Shown here: in pieces, positions 28,702 to 38,042 of the stretch
Layout: the number at the start of each line of letters is the position of its first letter
How positions within the stretch are numbered: position 1 is the first letter of the stretch
Assembly (NCBI GenBank): GCA_905182735.1
Contig: CAJJCT010000003.1
Coordinates: 62,001 to 126,000, forward strand
From: Candidatus Marivariicella framensis
Lineage (GTDB): Bacteria; Bacteroidota; Bacteroidia; Flavobacteriales; Flavobacteriaceae
Length of the DNA stretch: 64,000 bases
Direction: 5' to 3'
Translations under genes and position numbers: made by a program
Notes under the pieces: model-generated
Database searches by the model: none
What the model saw: the letters and a program-made list of their open reading frames with translations, nothing else
What the model was told of the DNA's origin: nothing

Positions 28702-30975
28702 TTATAGATTGTTTATTTGTTTGTATGTGTTATAAAACTCTTCGATTAAGTTTACTTTTATTTTATATATATCTTTTGATTTAAGGAGTATGTTGAAATA
28801 TAAAGTAGTGTTTTTAGGACTCGTTTCAATATTTCGTGTAAGTTCAATTTGAGCATTAATTTTTTCTTGAATTTTCCCTTTTATTAAATCTCTTTTATTT
28901 AAAATTAATTCAATATCAGAAATAGAATTATTGTCAAAAGTTTCCATTGAGTTTTTAAAAATAGACTTAGTGAAATCATGAATTTCTATTAAATCTCTTA
29001 TTTGAGACAACTTGAGTTTTTCATGATCATTATCAATGTGCTTATAGCTTTTTGAAATTATATAATCAAGATCATTGGCCAAGTCTTCAATATAACTTAA
29101 CAAAATAATATAAAAATTACTTGCAGACAAGCTCGGTTCATTCAAATTCTTTATAAAATAGAAAATATTCTCACGAAGATCTTCTACTTCATTTTCAAGT
29201 CTTTTTATATTTTTTTTACCCTTTTTTAGCGACTTTAAGTCATGTTTAGATAGCCCATCAACTAAAGCTCCATAAACTACATCTACTCGTTTAAAGAACT
29301 TTATAATATTACCAGAGCTTTCATCCATAACTCCTTTCATTGATTTACTCTCAGCTTTAAGAATTTTCTCCTTGTCTACTTCAATTTCGTCATTTCTGTG
29401 CTTTATGAAATTTTTACCAATGATTACAAGAATGATAAATAAAATAATTGCTATAGCTTGAACACCCCCTATATGAATTAATGAAACTATTATTCCTGAA
29501 ACAAAGAATGCAGTAATTGCAGTTAAAAACCATCCAAAAACAACATTTATAACACCCGACACTCTATATACTGCACTATCTCTTCCCCATGCTTTATCAG
29601 CAAGTGAAGTCCCCATAGCCACCATAAAAGTCACATAGGTTGTTGAAAGAGGCAATTTATAAGAGGTAGCAATAGAAATCAATATTGCAGCTACAGTTAA
29701 ATTTACGGATGCTCTTACCATATCAAATGAAGGTGCATTTGGGTCATTAACCATTTTATCATGAGTAGTTGATTCTGAAAACTGCAATTCTATTTTTTTA
29801 TTTACTTTTTCAGGTAGAATATTAGTTAATATATCAGATAAACTTTGAAAAAATTTAACAATTAATTTAGAAAACAATGAAGGCTGAAACCTTTCTTTTA
29901 CATATCCTTGATTAGATAAATCTAAGCTTGTTTTTAGCACTTTTCTTGCCTTTGTAGAAAACCATAAAGTAAGTACCATAATAAAACCAGAAAGAACTAA
30001 AAAAACAGTTGGAGTAGCAACTTTTGTTGCCAACACTCCCATTCCAAAATCTGAGGCAGCTGAACCAGAGACAACCCAAACTTCATATGATTGATAAGCT
30101 GCAATAGGAACTCCAATGAAGTTAACAAGATCATTTCCAGCAAAAGCTAGAGCAAGAGCGAAGGTTCCTACAGAAATAATCAATTTATATAAATTGATTT
30201 TAAAAAACTGGATTAAAGAAAATGATAATCCAAACCAAAAGATAAAATTTATTAATGTTACTTTTAAAACTTCAAGCTCAATAAAGTCTTTAATCTTCAT
30301 TCCTCCAATTATATCAAATTTTAATTCTGCATAAGGAGTGCCTTTGATTCCTTTCATTAAAATAAAATATGTGATTGCAGATAATGCAATTCCTGAAAAC
30401 AGCGCACTAATCCAATTTGCATTTTTTTCAAAATCATAGGTCAGGAAAAACCTGCATATCCACTGAACAATTGCTCCAACTGAAAGTGCAACTACTACCG
30501 AAAGTACTATGCCAGATATTATTTGAATAGCTTTACTTGTATTTATATAATTAACCAAATCAGATAAATCTCCAGTTGTGGAGCTGATTTTAATTAGTGA
30601 CATAAAAACAGCTGCACCTAATAACTCAAATACAATCGACACTGTTGTTGAAGTAGGCATTCCAATTGTATTAAAGAAATCTAGCAATAATATATCGGTT
30701 AACATTACTGCAGTAAAAATTAGCATAATTTCATCAAAATAAAATTCACCAGGATTAAAAATTCCTTTTCTGGCAACTTCCATTAAACCACTAGAAAACA
30801 AGGCTCCAAATGCTACACCTAGCCCTGCTAAAATCATTATAGATTTGAATGAAATAGCTTTAGAGCCTACAGCTGAACTTAGAAAATTAACAGCATCATT
30901 ACTAACCCCTACTACTAAGTCTCCGCAAGCCAAAACTGCTAAGACAATTACTAATATTAAGTATAAGTTTTCCAT
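28702..30975 (-). CDS. PiT-family inorganic phosphate permease with PhoU-like C-terminal domain
   Basis: A 757-residue inner-membrane phosphate/cation transporter. The two PHO4 half-repeats are seen at residues about 10-170 (GVSNDAVNFLSSAVGSKAI, GMPTSTTVSIVFEL) and about 400-500 (PLSTTYVTFMVAMGTSLADK), with FAGNDLVNFIGVPIAA between. Residues about 550-757 are a charged helical, DUF47/PhoU-like tail, an arrangement common in Bacteroidota PiT proteins. It begins 9 nt after the porin gene, so the two form an operon and presumably act in series across the two membranes. Confidence 0.93.
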   Translation of the reverse strand: MENLYLILVIVLAVLACGDLVVGVSNDAVNFLSSAVGSKAISFKSIMILAGLGVAFGALFSSGLMEVARKGIFNPGEFYFDEIMLIFTAVMLTDILLLDFFNTIGMPTSTTVSIVFELLGAAVFMSLIKISSTTGDLSDLVNYINTSKAIQIISGIVLSVVVALSVGAIVQWICRFFLTYDFEKNANWISALFSGIALSAITYFILMKGIKGTPYAELKFDIIGGMKIKDFIELEVLKVTLINFIFWFGLSFSLIQFFKINLYKLIISVGTFALALAFAGNDLVNFIGVPIAAYQSYEVWVVSGSAASDFGMGVLATKVATPTVFLVLSGFIMVLTLWFSTKARKVLKTSLDLSNQGYVKERFQPSLFSKLIVKFFQSLSDILTNILPEKVNKKIELQFSESTTHDKMVNDPNAPSFDMVRASVNLTVAAILISIATSYKLPLSTTYVTFMVAMGTSLADKAWGRDSAVYRVSGVINVVFGWFLTAITAFFVSGIIVSLIHIGGVQAIAIILFIILVIIGKNFIKHRNDEIEVDKEKILKAESKSMKGVMDESSGNIIKFFKRVDVVYGALVDGLSKHDLKSLKKGKKNIKRLENEVEDLRENIFYFIKNLNEPSLSASNFYIILLSYIEDLANDLDYIISKSYKHIDNDHEKLKLSQIRDLIEIHDFTKSIFKNSMETFDNNSISDIELILNKRDLIKGKIQEKINAQIELTRNIETSPKNTTLYFNILLKSKDIYKIKVNLIEEFYNTYKQINNL

Positions 30976-30984
30976 AGTGTTTTT

Positions 30985-32193
30985 TTAAAAATGAATTTCA
31001 AATTGTAAGCGGTAAAATATTTTATCATCAGAAAACATTGAATCTTCATATGTCATATCTGATTGAATTTTTAATTTATGTTTCTCAACATATTTTGAGA
31101 GGCCTAGGGTGTATTGAGTGATATCATTATTATTTGTTACGATTTTGTCAAAGTTGATATTTGTATATCTACCCGTAATTGCAATATTTGAAGGTAAAAC
31201 ATATCCAGACTGTAAGCTAATGGCTGATCCAACACTAACAAGATCTCCTGTTAGACTACCATCACTATTTTTTGAAAAAGCATCATTTGTATTTCTATCA
31301 GCATATTCCCCCATGAACGAAAATCCGTTATATTTAAAATGAGAATTTATAAAAAATGTTTTGATATCTGTCTCAAACATACCATAATCCGTTGTCATGT
31401 ATGAACCCATATTACTTCTTGTTTTAACAGCATTATTATTATAATCATATGCTACTCCTATAAGCAATTTAGGTTTTTTTTCTCTTCGAATATCATCCCC
31501 TTCATAATCACCATCACTTTTAAAGTTTCCAAAAGGGAGCAAATCAAGTCTTGCAGTATATTGATGTCCACCAATATTTCCTTTGGAAACATTTCTTCCT
31601 TCTCCTTGAGAAATAGCAAACGTTTCTTTTACAATAAATTTTTCATTTAAATTAAACTTATGTTTTAACTGTAATCCAAAATCTCTGTCGATATTAAATT
31701 TACTATTAAGAAGTGATCTATCAACTAAAGCTAGTTTTGAAGAGGAAATAACTCTTTCAATATTACCCGGAAGCTTTGCTTGCCCAAACTGAATACTCCA
31801 GTTTTTGTAAAAGTTCCATTTAACACTTGCATCTAAAATAATTCTAGGAGCATCTGAGGTAAAACTTGAGCCGCCTGCAATATCTCTATTTGACAATGCC
31901 AATTCAATTTTGTAAGTAAGACTTGGGTGATATGCGAAACCTTTAAATTTAAGACGTGACCTCCTAATTAAAGAATTAGACTCTGGCCCTGCATAAGAAC
32001 CATCTTCTTCTTGCCATGTCGTAGATGTCAGATATTGAACTCTTGCAGAAAAGTTCATACTCCACGTACTATCTTTTCCTGAAATATTCATTAGCCCTTT
32101 TCCAAATTTTGGTGCAGATATCTGTTGTGCTTTAAGACTTATAGATGTAGCCAATACTACACAAAAAAACACGTGTTTTTGTCTTATAATCAT
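30985..32193 (-). CDS. Phosphate-selective porin O/P family outer-membrane protein
   Basis: A 402-residue beta-barrel with a signal peptide (residues 1-22, ending SLKAQQ) and C-terminal phenylalanine (LQFEIHF). The family landmarks RRSRLKFKGFAYHPSLTYKIELAL and GQAKLPGNIERVISS match OprO/OprP proteins, which in Pseudomonas pass phosphate or pyrophosphate. In Bacteroidota the family is broad, so phosphate is inferred mainly from the following PiT gene. A direct repeat with Pho-box geometry lies upstream. Confidence 0.88.
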   Translation of the reverse strand: MIIRQKHVFFCVVLATSISLKAQQISAPKFGKGLMNISGKDSTWSMNFSARVQYLTSTTWQEEDGSYAGPESNSLIRRSRLKFKGFAYHPSLTYKIELALSNRDIAGGSSFTSDAPRIILDASVKWNFYKNWSIQFGQAKLPGNIERVISSSKLALVDRSLLNSKFNIDRDFGLQLKHKFNLNEKFIVKETFAISQGEGRNVSKGNIGGHQYTARLDLLPFGNFKSDGDYEGDDIRREKKPKLLIGVAYDYNNNAVKTRSNMGSYMTTDYGMFETDIKTFFINSHFKYNGFSFMGEYADRNTNDAFSKNSDGSLTGDLVSVGSAISLQSGYVLPSNIAITGRYTNINFDKIVTNNNDITQYTLGLSKYVEKHKLKIQSDMTYEDSMFSDDKIFYRLQFEIHF

Positions 32194-32211
32194 TTATAGC
32201 TGGTTTTAAGA

Positions 32212-32219
32212 CAAAAATC
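32212..32219 (-). promoter_or_regulatory. Near-consensus -7 element (GATTTTTG) before the porin gene
   Basis: One mismatch to TAnnTTTG, about 18 nt before the porin ATG. The -33 region contains no TTG but a direct repeat, a layout expected of an activator-dependent promoter. On its own this match is weak. Confidence 0.3.
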
Positions 32220-32236
32220 ATGATTAATTATTTTTC

Positions 32237-32254
32237 TAATGTTTCCTTAATGTT
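32237..32254 (-). promoter_or_regulatory. 7-bp direct repeat with 11-bp period (Pho-box-like geometry)
   Basis: The porin-sense strand has AACATTA, a 4-nt spacer (AGGA), then AACATTA again. The 7+4+7 layout equals that of a PhoB box, though the bases differ from the E. coli CTGTCAT unit. It ends 17 nt upstream of the candidate -7 element, where an activator would replace the -33 contact. The adjoining TTAATGTTAAC (plus strand, 32247-32257) matches 10 of 11 bases of a site upstream of the lipoprotein gene (36608-36618). Confidence 0.4.
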
Positions 32255-32271
32255 AACTTTTCATTTCTTTA

Positions 32272-35058
32272 TTAAAGATTTATTCCATATCCGATAGAAA
32301 GTGATCTTCCAATAGATAATTTATTTTGAAAATAATTTGAACCAGCCTGATAAGAAATGAATTCACTTCTCTGAGTATTATTTAAAATGTTTTTCACTCT
32401 AATTCTAAAAGTTTGATTTTTAGAGGAGCCTATCTTTTTTTCAAAAGTAAAATTTAGACTATTGAAAGGCATGGTATATATGTCAGGAGAGAATCCAATC
32501 CCAACCACTTGAAGAGTTTTTCCTTGAGTGTTGAAATATATACCTGAACTTATGTCATCTTTAGTATAATCTAATCCAAAATTAATTAAATATGGAGATT
32601 GTCCTTGGAGGTCCCTGTAGTCATTCATAGTCTCTCCTTCCCTAAGATTAGTTTGTCTTGATTCAAACTCACCTCCTGATGACTTATCCAATTTTTGACG
32701 AGCTTCAATTAAACTTGAGTTAAATCTAAGATTAAAAACTTCAGATATTTTTTTTCTAAACTCAAATTCTAATCCATAAACTTGAGCACTGCCAACATTT
32801 CTAGGTTGAAAGTTGTCATTAGCAGACACACTATAAGTTACAATTTCAATAGGGTCTTTAAATTTTTTATAAAAAGCACTTACGGCAAATAACTCTCCTG
32901 GTCCCCCAAATTTTTCATATCTAATATCAAAATTTTGAATATAAGATGGCTTTAAATTTAAATTTCCAAGAAAAACAATGTTATTTATTGGATCAAAAAT
33001 CGTTGCATTTGATGCTTCTTTAAATGAAGGTCTAGCAATAGTTTTCGAATAAGAACCCCTAATATTAGTATTCTCATTTATACTATAAATAAGGTTGAGG
33101 GATGGATATAAATCGCTTGTGTCTATTATGGCTTCATCACGAAGAGAAATATCATTTTGATCAATACCTGTAAATTCTTGAATATAGTTTTCATAGCGAA
33201 TACCTAGAACTAGCCTAAGAGATTTTGACATGTTAAACTCATTTGAAAAATAAAAAGCTGAGACTTCTTGATCACTGCTGTATATTGATGCGGGACCAGA
33301 GCCATTTAAAATATAACTACCAAGAAAATCATCCGTATTCCAAAGATTATATGGGGCTAAAATTAGATTAGCGTTTCCAGTAGCTATATCATCTACTCTT
33401 CCTCTAAATTTGATAAAAAATGTATTGATACCAAAGCCCCTATCCTTATATGAATAGAAGCCTCCAAATTTCATTTTTGCTTTACGCTTCATCAACGAAT
33501 AATCAAAAATAAAATCAAGTTTATTCACCCAGCTTCTTTCTTCTAAATTTCTCCAAATTCTTGTTGGATCTCCAGTCTCAGATGGTTCAATTGAATATTC
33601 ACCTTCTTCAAGCCTAAAGGGTGTATATCTAATATCTTTATCTTGATTACTATTTTTTGTTGGAGAAATCTTCCAGTCGGCAGTTAAGGTTCCATCAAAA
33701 AAGTAATGTTTACCAGATATTAAAATATTTGTTACTGATTTTTCATTATAGTCGAGAACATCTTTAATTTGAGTATTACTTGAATAAATATAACTTCCTG
33801 TGTTGTATAAACCTGATGCAGTAACTCCATTTTGAAGATGTAATATTTGAAATTTATATTTAGATTTTTCTCCCTTCAAACTTATCCCAGCCAAACCGCT
33901 TAATAAAACATTTTCCTGACTTAAAACTCCATTTAAACTTTCGCTTAACCTTAACTTGTTTATGGACTTATCCGAGTTTTTCAAATAATAATTAGAAATA
34001 AAATCATCATAATGCCTGAAGTCCTTGGAATAAGAAAAAGCTGTTATATAACCAATAGACTTTCCAAATAAATTAAATTGATTTCCAAAAGATAAATTAA
34101 CATTATAATCAATTAAACTTTTTGATTGTTTAGCTTTTAAAATTGGATTAAAGCTGCTAGAAATATTATACAGTTTGGAGTTGTTTTCAACAGCTAGCGG
34201 AATTCTTCGATTTATGTCAAAAGGAATATCTCTAAGCCCACCGTCAAAACCTAACCAATCAGAATTAGATTTTTGGGCTTCCAAAAATGAATTATTAAAA
34301 TGCATATTTGGATTAAACTCAGTAGAAACTGATAAAGACAAAATCTTTTCAGAGGGAATATCCTTTGTTATAATATCAACAATTCCACCAGTAAAATCAG
34401 CTGGAAGTTCTGCTGAAGATGACTTTAAAACAATAACTTGATCAATAGCGCTTGTTGGAAAAATATCAAATTGAATAGTATTTCTGTCTGGATCTAGTCC
34501 CGGGATATCAACACCATTAATTATTGATTTAGTATATCTGTCACCTAGCCCTCTAACATAAACATACTTTCCTCCTTGAACAGAAACACCTGGAACATTC
34601 TTAACAGCTTTTGCTAGGTCACTAGCGCCAATTTTTCTAAAATTTTGAGAAGAAATACCATCTAATAAATTAGCAGATCGTTTTTGAACACTAAGAATAT
34701 TTTGTTCGGTATTTTTTAAGACACTGGAGGACACAATCACTTCATTCATTTGTTGAGAAGCAATACTAAGAGAGGTTGAAACCTCAACTGATTGATCTTC
34801 TTCTAAAATAACGTCTGTAACTACGATAGTTTCATAACCAATAAAACTAAATTCAACAGTGTATGATCCTGGAGCAAGTTCTAAACGATATAAGCCATCA
34901 AAATCTGAGGTTGTACCCTCCATAGTTTCTCTTACTAAAATATTTGCAAAAGGAAGTACATCTTGAAAGTCTTTATCTTTTATTGTTCCATAGATTTCAG
35001 AAGTTTGACCAATTATTAAATTTGAAAGAAGAACTAAGAAAATAAATATTTTTTTCAT
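32272..35058 (-). CDS. TonB-dependent outer-membrane receptor with carboxypeptidase-regulatory-like N-domain
   Basis: An energised outer-membrane importer of 928 residues. A signal peptide (MKKIFIFLVLLSNLIIGQ) is followed by a CarboxypepD_reg-like domain at about 20-105 (GTIKDKDFQDVLPFANI...GSYTVEFSFIGYETIVV), a plug domain at about 150-240 (VPGVSVQGGKYVYVRGLGDRYTKS-type motif) and a barrel. The frame is open upstream, but ATG 35058 gives the signal peptide at the N-terminus; the 55 extra residues upstream are translated leader. It follows the beta-helix lipoprotein, with a strong hairpin in its leader. Substrate unknown; context suggests phosphate compounds. Confidence 0.92.
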   Translation of the reverse strand: MKKIFIFLVLLSNLIIGQTSEIYGTIKDKDFQDVLPFANILVRETMEGTTSDFDGLYRLELAPGSYTVEFSFIGYETIVVTDVILEEDQSVEVSTSLSIASQQMNEVIVSSSVLKNTEQNILSVQKRSANLLDGISSQNFRKIGASDLAKAVKNVPGVSVQGGKYVYVRGLGDRYTKSIINGVDIPGLDPDRNTIQFDIFPTSAIDQVIVLKSSSAELPADFTGGIVDIITKDIPSEKILSLSVSTEFNPNMHFNNSFLEAQKSNSDWLGFDGGLRDIPFDINRRIPLAVENNSKLYNISSSFNPILKAKQSKSLIDYNVNLSFGNQFNLFGKSIGYITAFSYSKDFRHYDDFISNYYLKNSDKSINKLRLSESLNGVLSQENVLLSGLAGISLKGEKSKYKFQILHLQNGVTASGLYNTGSYIYSSNTQIKDVLDYNEKSVTNILISGKHYFFDGTLTADWKISPTKNSNQDKDIRYTPFRLEEGEYSIEPSETGDPTRIWRNLEERSWVNKLDFIFDYSLMKRKAKMKFGGFYSYKDRGFGINTFFIKFRGRVDDIATGNANLILAPYNLWNTDDFLGSYILNGSGPASIYSSDQEVSAFYFSNEFNMSKSLRLVLGIRYENYIQEFTGIDQNDISLRDEAIIDTSDLYPSLNLIYSINENTNIRGSYSKTIARPSFKEASNATIFDPINNIVFLGNLNLKPSYIQNFDIRYEKFGGPGELFAVSAFYKKFKDPIEIVTYSVSANDNFQPRNVGSAQVYGLEFEFRKKISEVFNLRFNSSLIEARQKLDKSSGGEFESRQTNLREGETMNDYRDLQGQSPYLINFGLDYTKDDISSGIYFNTQGKTLQVVGIGFSPDIYTMPFNSLNFTFEKKIGSSKNQTFRIRVKNILNNTQRSEFISYQAGSNYFQNKLSIGRSLSIGYGINL

Positions 35059-35060
35059 GT

Positions 35061-35101
35061 TTAAATAAAATAAAACCACCTTGGTAAAACCAAGGTGGTT
35101 T
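35061..35101 (-). terminator. Strong hairpin with T-rich tail 14 nt before the TonB-receptor start
   Basis: A perfect 12-bp stem (AAACCACCTTGG / CCAAGGTGGTTT, 35073-35101) with a 5-nt loop. On the minus strand it is followed by TTTTATTTTATTT, then the receptor ATG at 35058. It fits an intrinsic terminator for the upstream lipoprotein gene, but with only 14 nt left before the ATG there is no room for a separate receptor promoter downstream of it, so it may act as an attenuator. Confidence 0.75.
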
Positions 35102-35152
35102 GGGACCCTTAAAAACCAGCTATAGTAAAAAAGGATCCGTTCCAATGTTTTT

Positions 35153-36517
35153 TTAGAAGTCAAGATTTGAGGTTTGTTTAGCAAGTGTCCATGTAAACAC
35201 TGATGTATCAGCTCCTTGTCCATTTGATTGATTAGTAACTATTGAGAAATCGGATTGTATTATTGGAATATCTGAAGAACCTGATTTATCCAAAACTATA
35301 TCATCTAGAGTTAGACGAGTTGTCCCAATATTAAATTCGAAATCTTCAAAAAGTATTAATCCAGAATCATAATTAGCAGAACCCTTAGTCTCATCAATTT
35401 CAATATCTGCTCCTGTATTTATATTAAAAACATACAGGTTAGATATTTTAGCTCGAACACCATCACGTAAGTCAGCTATTTCATCTGCTCCTGCTTTATA
35501 TGTAATATTTGATAAAGTCATAAAAGTTGGATTAGAAGCTTGATAAGATCCTTCAGCTCCATCTAATTCCATAACATGATCTCCACTTTCGGTAGCTGAG
35601 GAGTCATTATTTCTTATATACACTAAATTGTTTAATGTACCAGAGTAGCCCTGATCTGTATCGAAACCATCATCGCCTACATGCCAAACAATAGCATTGG
35701 TAATATTAGTTTTACCTCCAAACATTTCGATTCCATCATCTTGGTTAGCATAAACTTCAATATTAGATATTGAGGTTCCAGTTCCTACCCCTCCACATGT
35801 AAGTCCATTAATTTCATTTCCTTCCCCAATATTTGCCCCACCGTGTCTTATAGAAACATACTTTAATACACCGGAGTTGTCAGTGTCATCCACTCCTCCA
35901 TAAAGACCAAAAGTATCTTCAGCTGGAATTCCTTCAATTTGAGATTCAATTGCATCTCCATCAACAGAAATTCTAGCTTTACCCAAAATTATCAATCCTC
36001 CCCAAAGTCCAAAGTCATTTGAGGTAAGATTTTCTCCTCCTATTTGATTAACATTTATATTATCAGACTCAGCAGTAAAAATAATTGGAGAAGATTCTGT
36101 TCCTTGTGCATAAATTTTTCCTCCCCTTGCAATAACAAGCGCTGATGCGTCTTCAGGAGTGTTTGAGGCTCGACCTTTGATTACAGTACCTTCTTGAATA
36201 TCTAAAATAGCTCCATCAGTTACAACTACTTTATCAACTAAAATATGTATTGAAGAATTTAGCCAAGTTTCATTTGAAGTTATCAATCCAGAGTGCTCTA
36301 TGGTTTCAGGAACAGAGTTAACTATTGGCTCATTAGCAGTATTAGAGGCTAAAGCAGATTCTATTTGTGATTGAACTGCATTGGCAGCAGCATTTGCAGC
36401 TGTATTTGCAATTTCAGTTATAATTTCTTCTGGAATTGTTAAAAGCTCAGTGTCTTTATCACATGAACTTATAATTAATGATATTAAAGTTATATAAGAT
36501 AGAATGTTTTTTTTCAT
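35153..36517 (-). CDS. Surface or periplasmic beta-helix lipoprotein, function unknown
   Basis: A 454-residue lipoprotein with signal MKKNILSYITLISLIISSC (lipobox ISSC). After an alanine-rich stretch, residues about 70-400 have right-handed beta-helix character: GAILDIQEGTVIKG, ALVIARGGKIYAQG, FGLWGGLIILGKA, IEGIPAEDTFGLYGG and GGVGTGTSISNIEVY. This resembles a Bacteroidota family, often next to TonB receptors, sometimes labelled 'multidrug transporter' without basis. I start at ATG 36517; an in-frame GTG at 36541 would extend the signal. Probably a partner of the adjacent receptor. Confidence 0.82.
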   Translation of the reverse strand: MKKNILSYITLISLIISSCDKDTELLTIPEEIITEIANTAANAAANAVQSQIESALASNTANEPIVNSVPETIEHSGLITSNETWLNSSIHILVDKVVVTDGAILDIQEGTVIKGRASNTPEDASALVIARGGKIYAQGTESSPIIFTAESDNINVNQIGGENLTSNDFGLWGGLIILGKARISVDGDAIESQIEGIPAEDTFGLYGGVDDTDNSGVLKYVSIRHGGANIGEGNEINGLTCGGVGTGTSISNIEVYANQDDGIEMFGGKTNITNAIVWHVGDDGFDTDQGYSGTLNNLVYIRNNDSSATESGDHVMELDGAEGSYQASNPTFMTLSNITYKAGADEIADLRDGVRAKISNLYVFNINTGADIEIDETKGSANYDSGLILFEDFEFNIGTTRLTLDDIVLDKSGSSDIPIIQSDFSIVTNQSNGQGADTSVFTWTLAKQTSNLDF

Positions 36518-36693
36518 TTTTAAAATTTTAATTAACTCCACAAACTTATTTAGAACAATTAGGTTAGACTTTACTTAATTGTTATCAATCACATCTTGTT
36601 TATTAATTTATTGTTAACAAAAATTACTTCACTTAGCATTTAATTAATGATGAAATTCTCTTTCATTATTCATACTTTTAAAAAAAGATTTTA

Positions 36694-38010
36694 ATGAATT
36701 GGGAACAGTTACTATCACTAAAGCGTTTTGGGGATAACTATAAAAGATTAAGAATTGAACAAGATGAAACTCGTCTTGGCTTTGAAGTTGATTATGATAG
36801 AATTGTTTTCTCCTCCTCTTTTAGAAGTCTTCAAGACAAAACTCAGGTAATACCATTTTCAAAGACGGATTTTGTTCACACAAGATTAACCCACAGCCTT
36901 GAGGTTTCTGTGGTTGGAAGAAGTATTGGAAGGTTAGCCGGAAAACATATTTTGAATAAATACCCTCAATTAAATCAAACTTTTGGATACCAGCCAAATG
37001 ATATTGGTGCAATTGTAGCTGCTGCATCATTGACTCATGACATAGGTAATCCGCCTTTTGGCCACAGTGGTGAAAAAGCTATCGGTTATTTTTTTGAACA
37101 CGGTTATGGTAAAAAATATATTGATAAACTCTCTCGCCAAGAAAAAAATGATCTCATTTATTTTGAAGGTAATGCAAATGGTTTTAGAATTGCTTCTAAA
37201 TCAATGGAAGGAATTCCAGGAGGATTAAGACTTAGTTATGCTACTCTTGGAGCTTATACTAAATACCCAAAAGGAAGTTTTCCGGAGATTAATTCAGGTC
37301 ATGTAGCTCACAAAAAATATGGTTATTTTAAGTCAGAAGAATTATTTTTTAAGTCAATAGCGGAGGAATTAGGACTTGATAATAACAAACATTACCATAG
37401 ACACCCATTAGCATTTTTAGTTGAAGCTGCAGATGATATTTGTTATACTATTATCGATTTTGAAGATGGAATAAATTTAGGCCTTATCTCAGAGGATTAT
37501 GCATTAGAGTATTTAATTAATCTTGTTAGAGAAACTATTGATACAAAAAAATACAATAGTCTTACAAATCGATCTCAGCGATTAAGCTATTTAAGAGCCC
37601 TATCAATTAATACACTTATTCAAGACGCTGTTAGAATATTTAACGAAAATGAATCTAAAATTTTAAATGGTACTTTTATTTATGCTCTTATGGAAAAGAG
37701 TAAATATAAAGCTCAGATAGAGGACATTATTGGTTTAAGTGTTGAAAAAATATATAAGTCTCAAGAGGTAACTAATAAAGAGGTGGTAGGGTATAAAGTT
37801 ATTTCCTCACTATTAAAAGCTTTTGTAACAGCTGCTGTAAATAGCTTTAACAATCAAATGAGTAGTTATGATAAGTTAATTTTAAGATTGGTGCCAGACG
37901 GAGTTCCTATTGTAGGTCAAGATTTATATGAAACCTTACTAAATTCAACATGTTTTATAGCTAGTTTGTCTGACGGTAAAGCGCATAAGCTATCTCAACA
38001 AATTAGTTAA
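36694..38010 (+). CDS. dgt: dGTP triphosphohydrolase (dGTPase, HD superfamily)
   Basis: Hydrolyses dGTP to deoxyguanosine and triphosphate, tuning the dNTP pool. The 438-residue protein starts MNWEQLLSLKRFGD, has the metal-binding HD-domain residues in THSLEVSVVGRSIG (residues about 69-82), LTHDIGNPPFGHSGE (about 113-128) and, further on, VEAADDICYTIIDFEDG. This is the Dgt/DGTPase subgroup. It is divergent from the lipoprotein gene and followed 32 nt later by a metallophosphoesterase. Confidence 0.94.
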   Translation: MNWEQLLSLKRFGDNYKRLRIEQDETRLGFEVDYDRIVFSSSFRSLQDKTQVIPFSKTDFVHTRLTHSLEVSVVGRSIGRLAGKHILNKYPQLNQTFGYQPNDIGAIVAAASLTHDIGNPPFGHSGEKAIGYFFEHGYGKKYIDKLSRQEKNDLIYFEGNANGFRIASKSMEGIPGGLRLSYATLGAYTKYPKGSFPEINSGHVAHKKYGYFKSEELFFKSIAEELGLDNNKHYHRHPLAFLVEAADDICYTIIDFEDGINLGLISEDYALEYLINLVRETIDTKKYNSLTNRSQRLSYLRALSINTLIQDAVRIFNENESKILNGTFIYALMEKSKYKAQIEDIIGLSVEKIYKSQEVTNKEVVGYKVISSLLKAFVTAAVNSFNNQMSSYDKLILRLVPDGVPIVGQDLYETLLNSTCFIASLSDGKAHKLSQQIS

Positions 38011-38042
38011 TTCTAGTTTTTTAATTTAACCTTACTCTATTT

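Noticed and set aside
35059-35223. N-terminal 55-residue extension of the TonB-receptor frame
   Set aside because: The extension precedes a textbook signal peptide at 35058, runs through the hairpin region and overlaps the upstream gene's 3' end; it is leader DNA that happens to be open.
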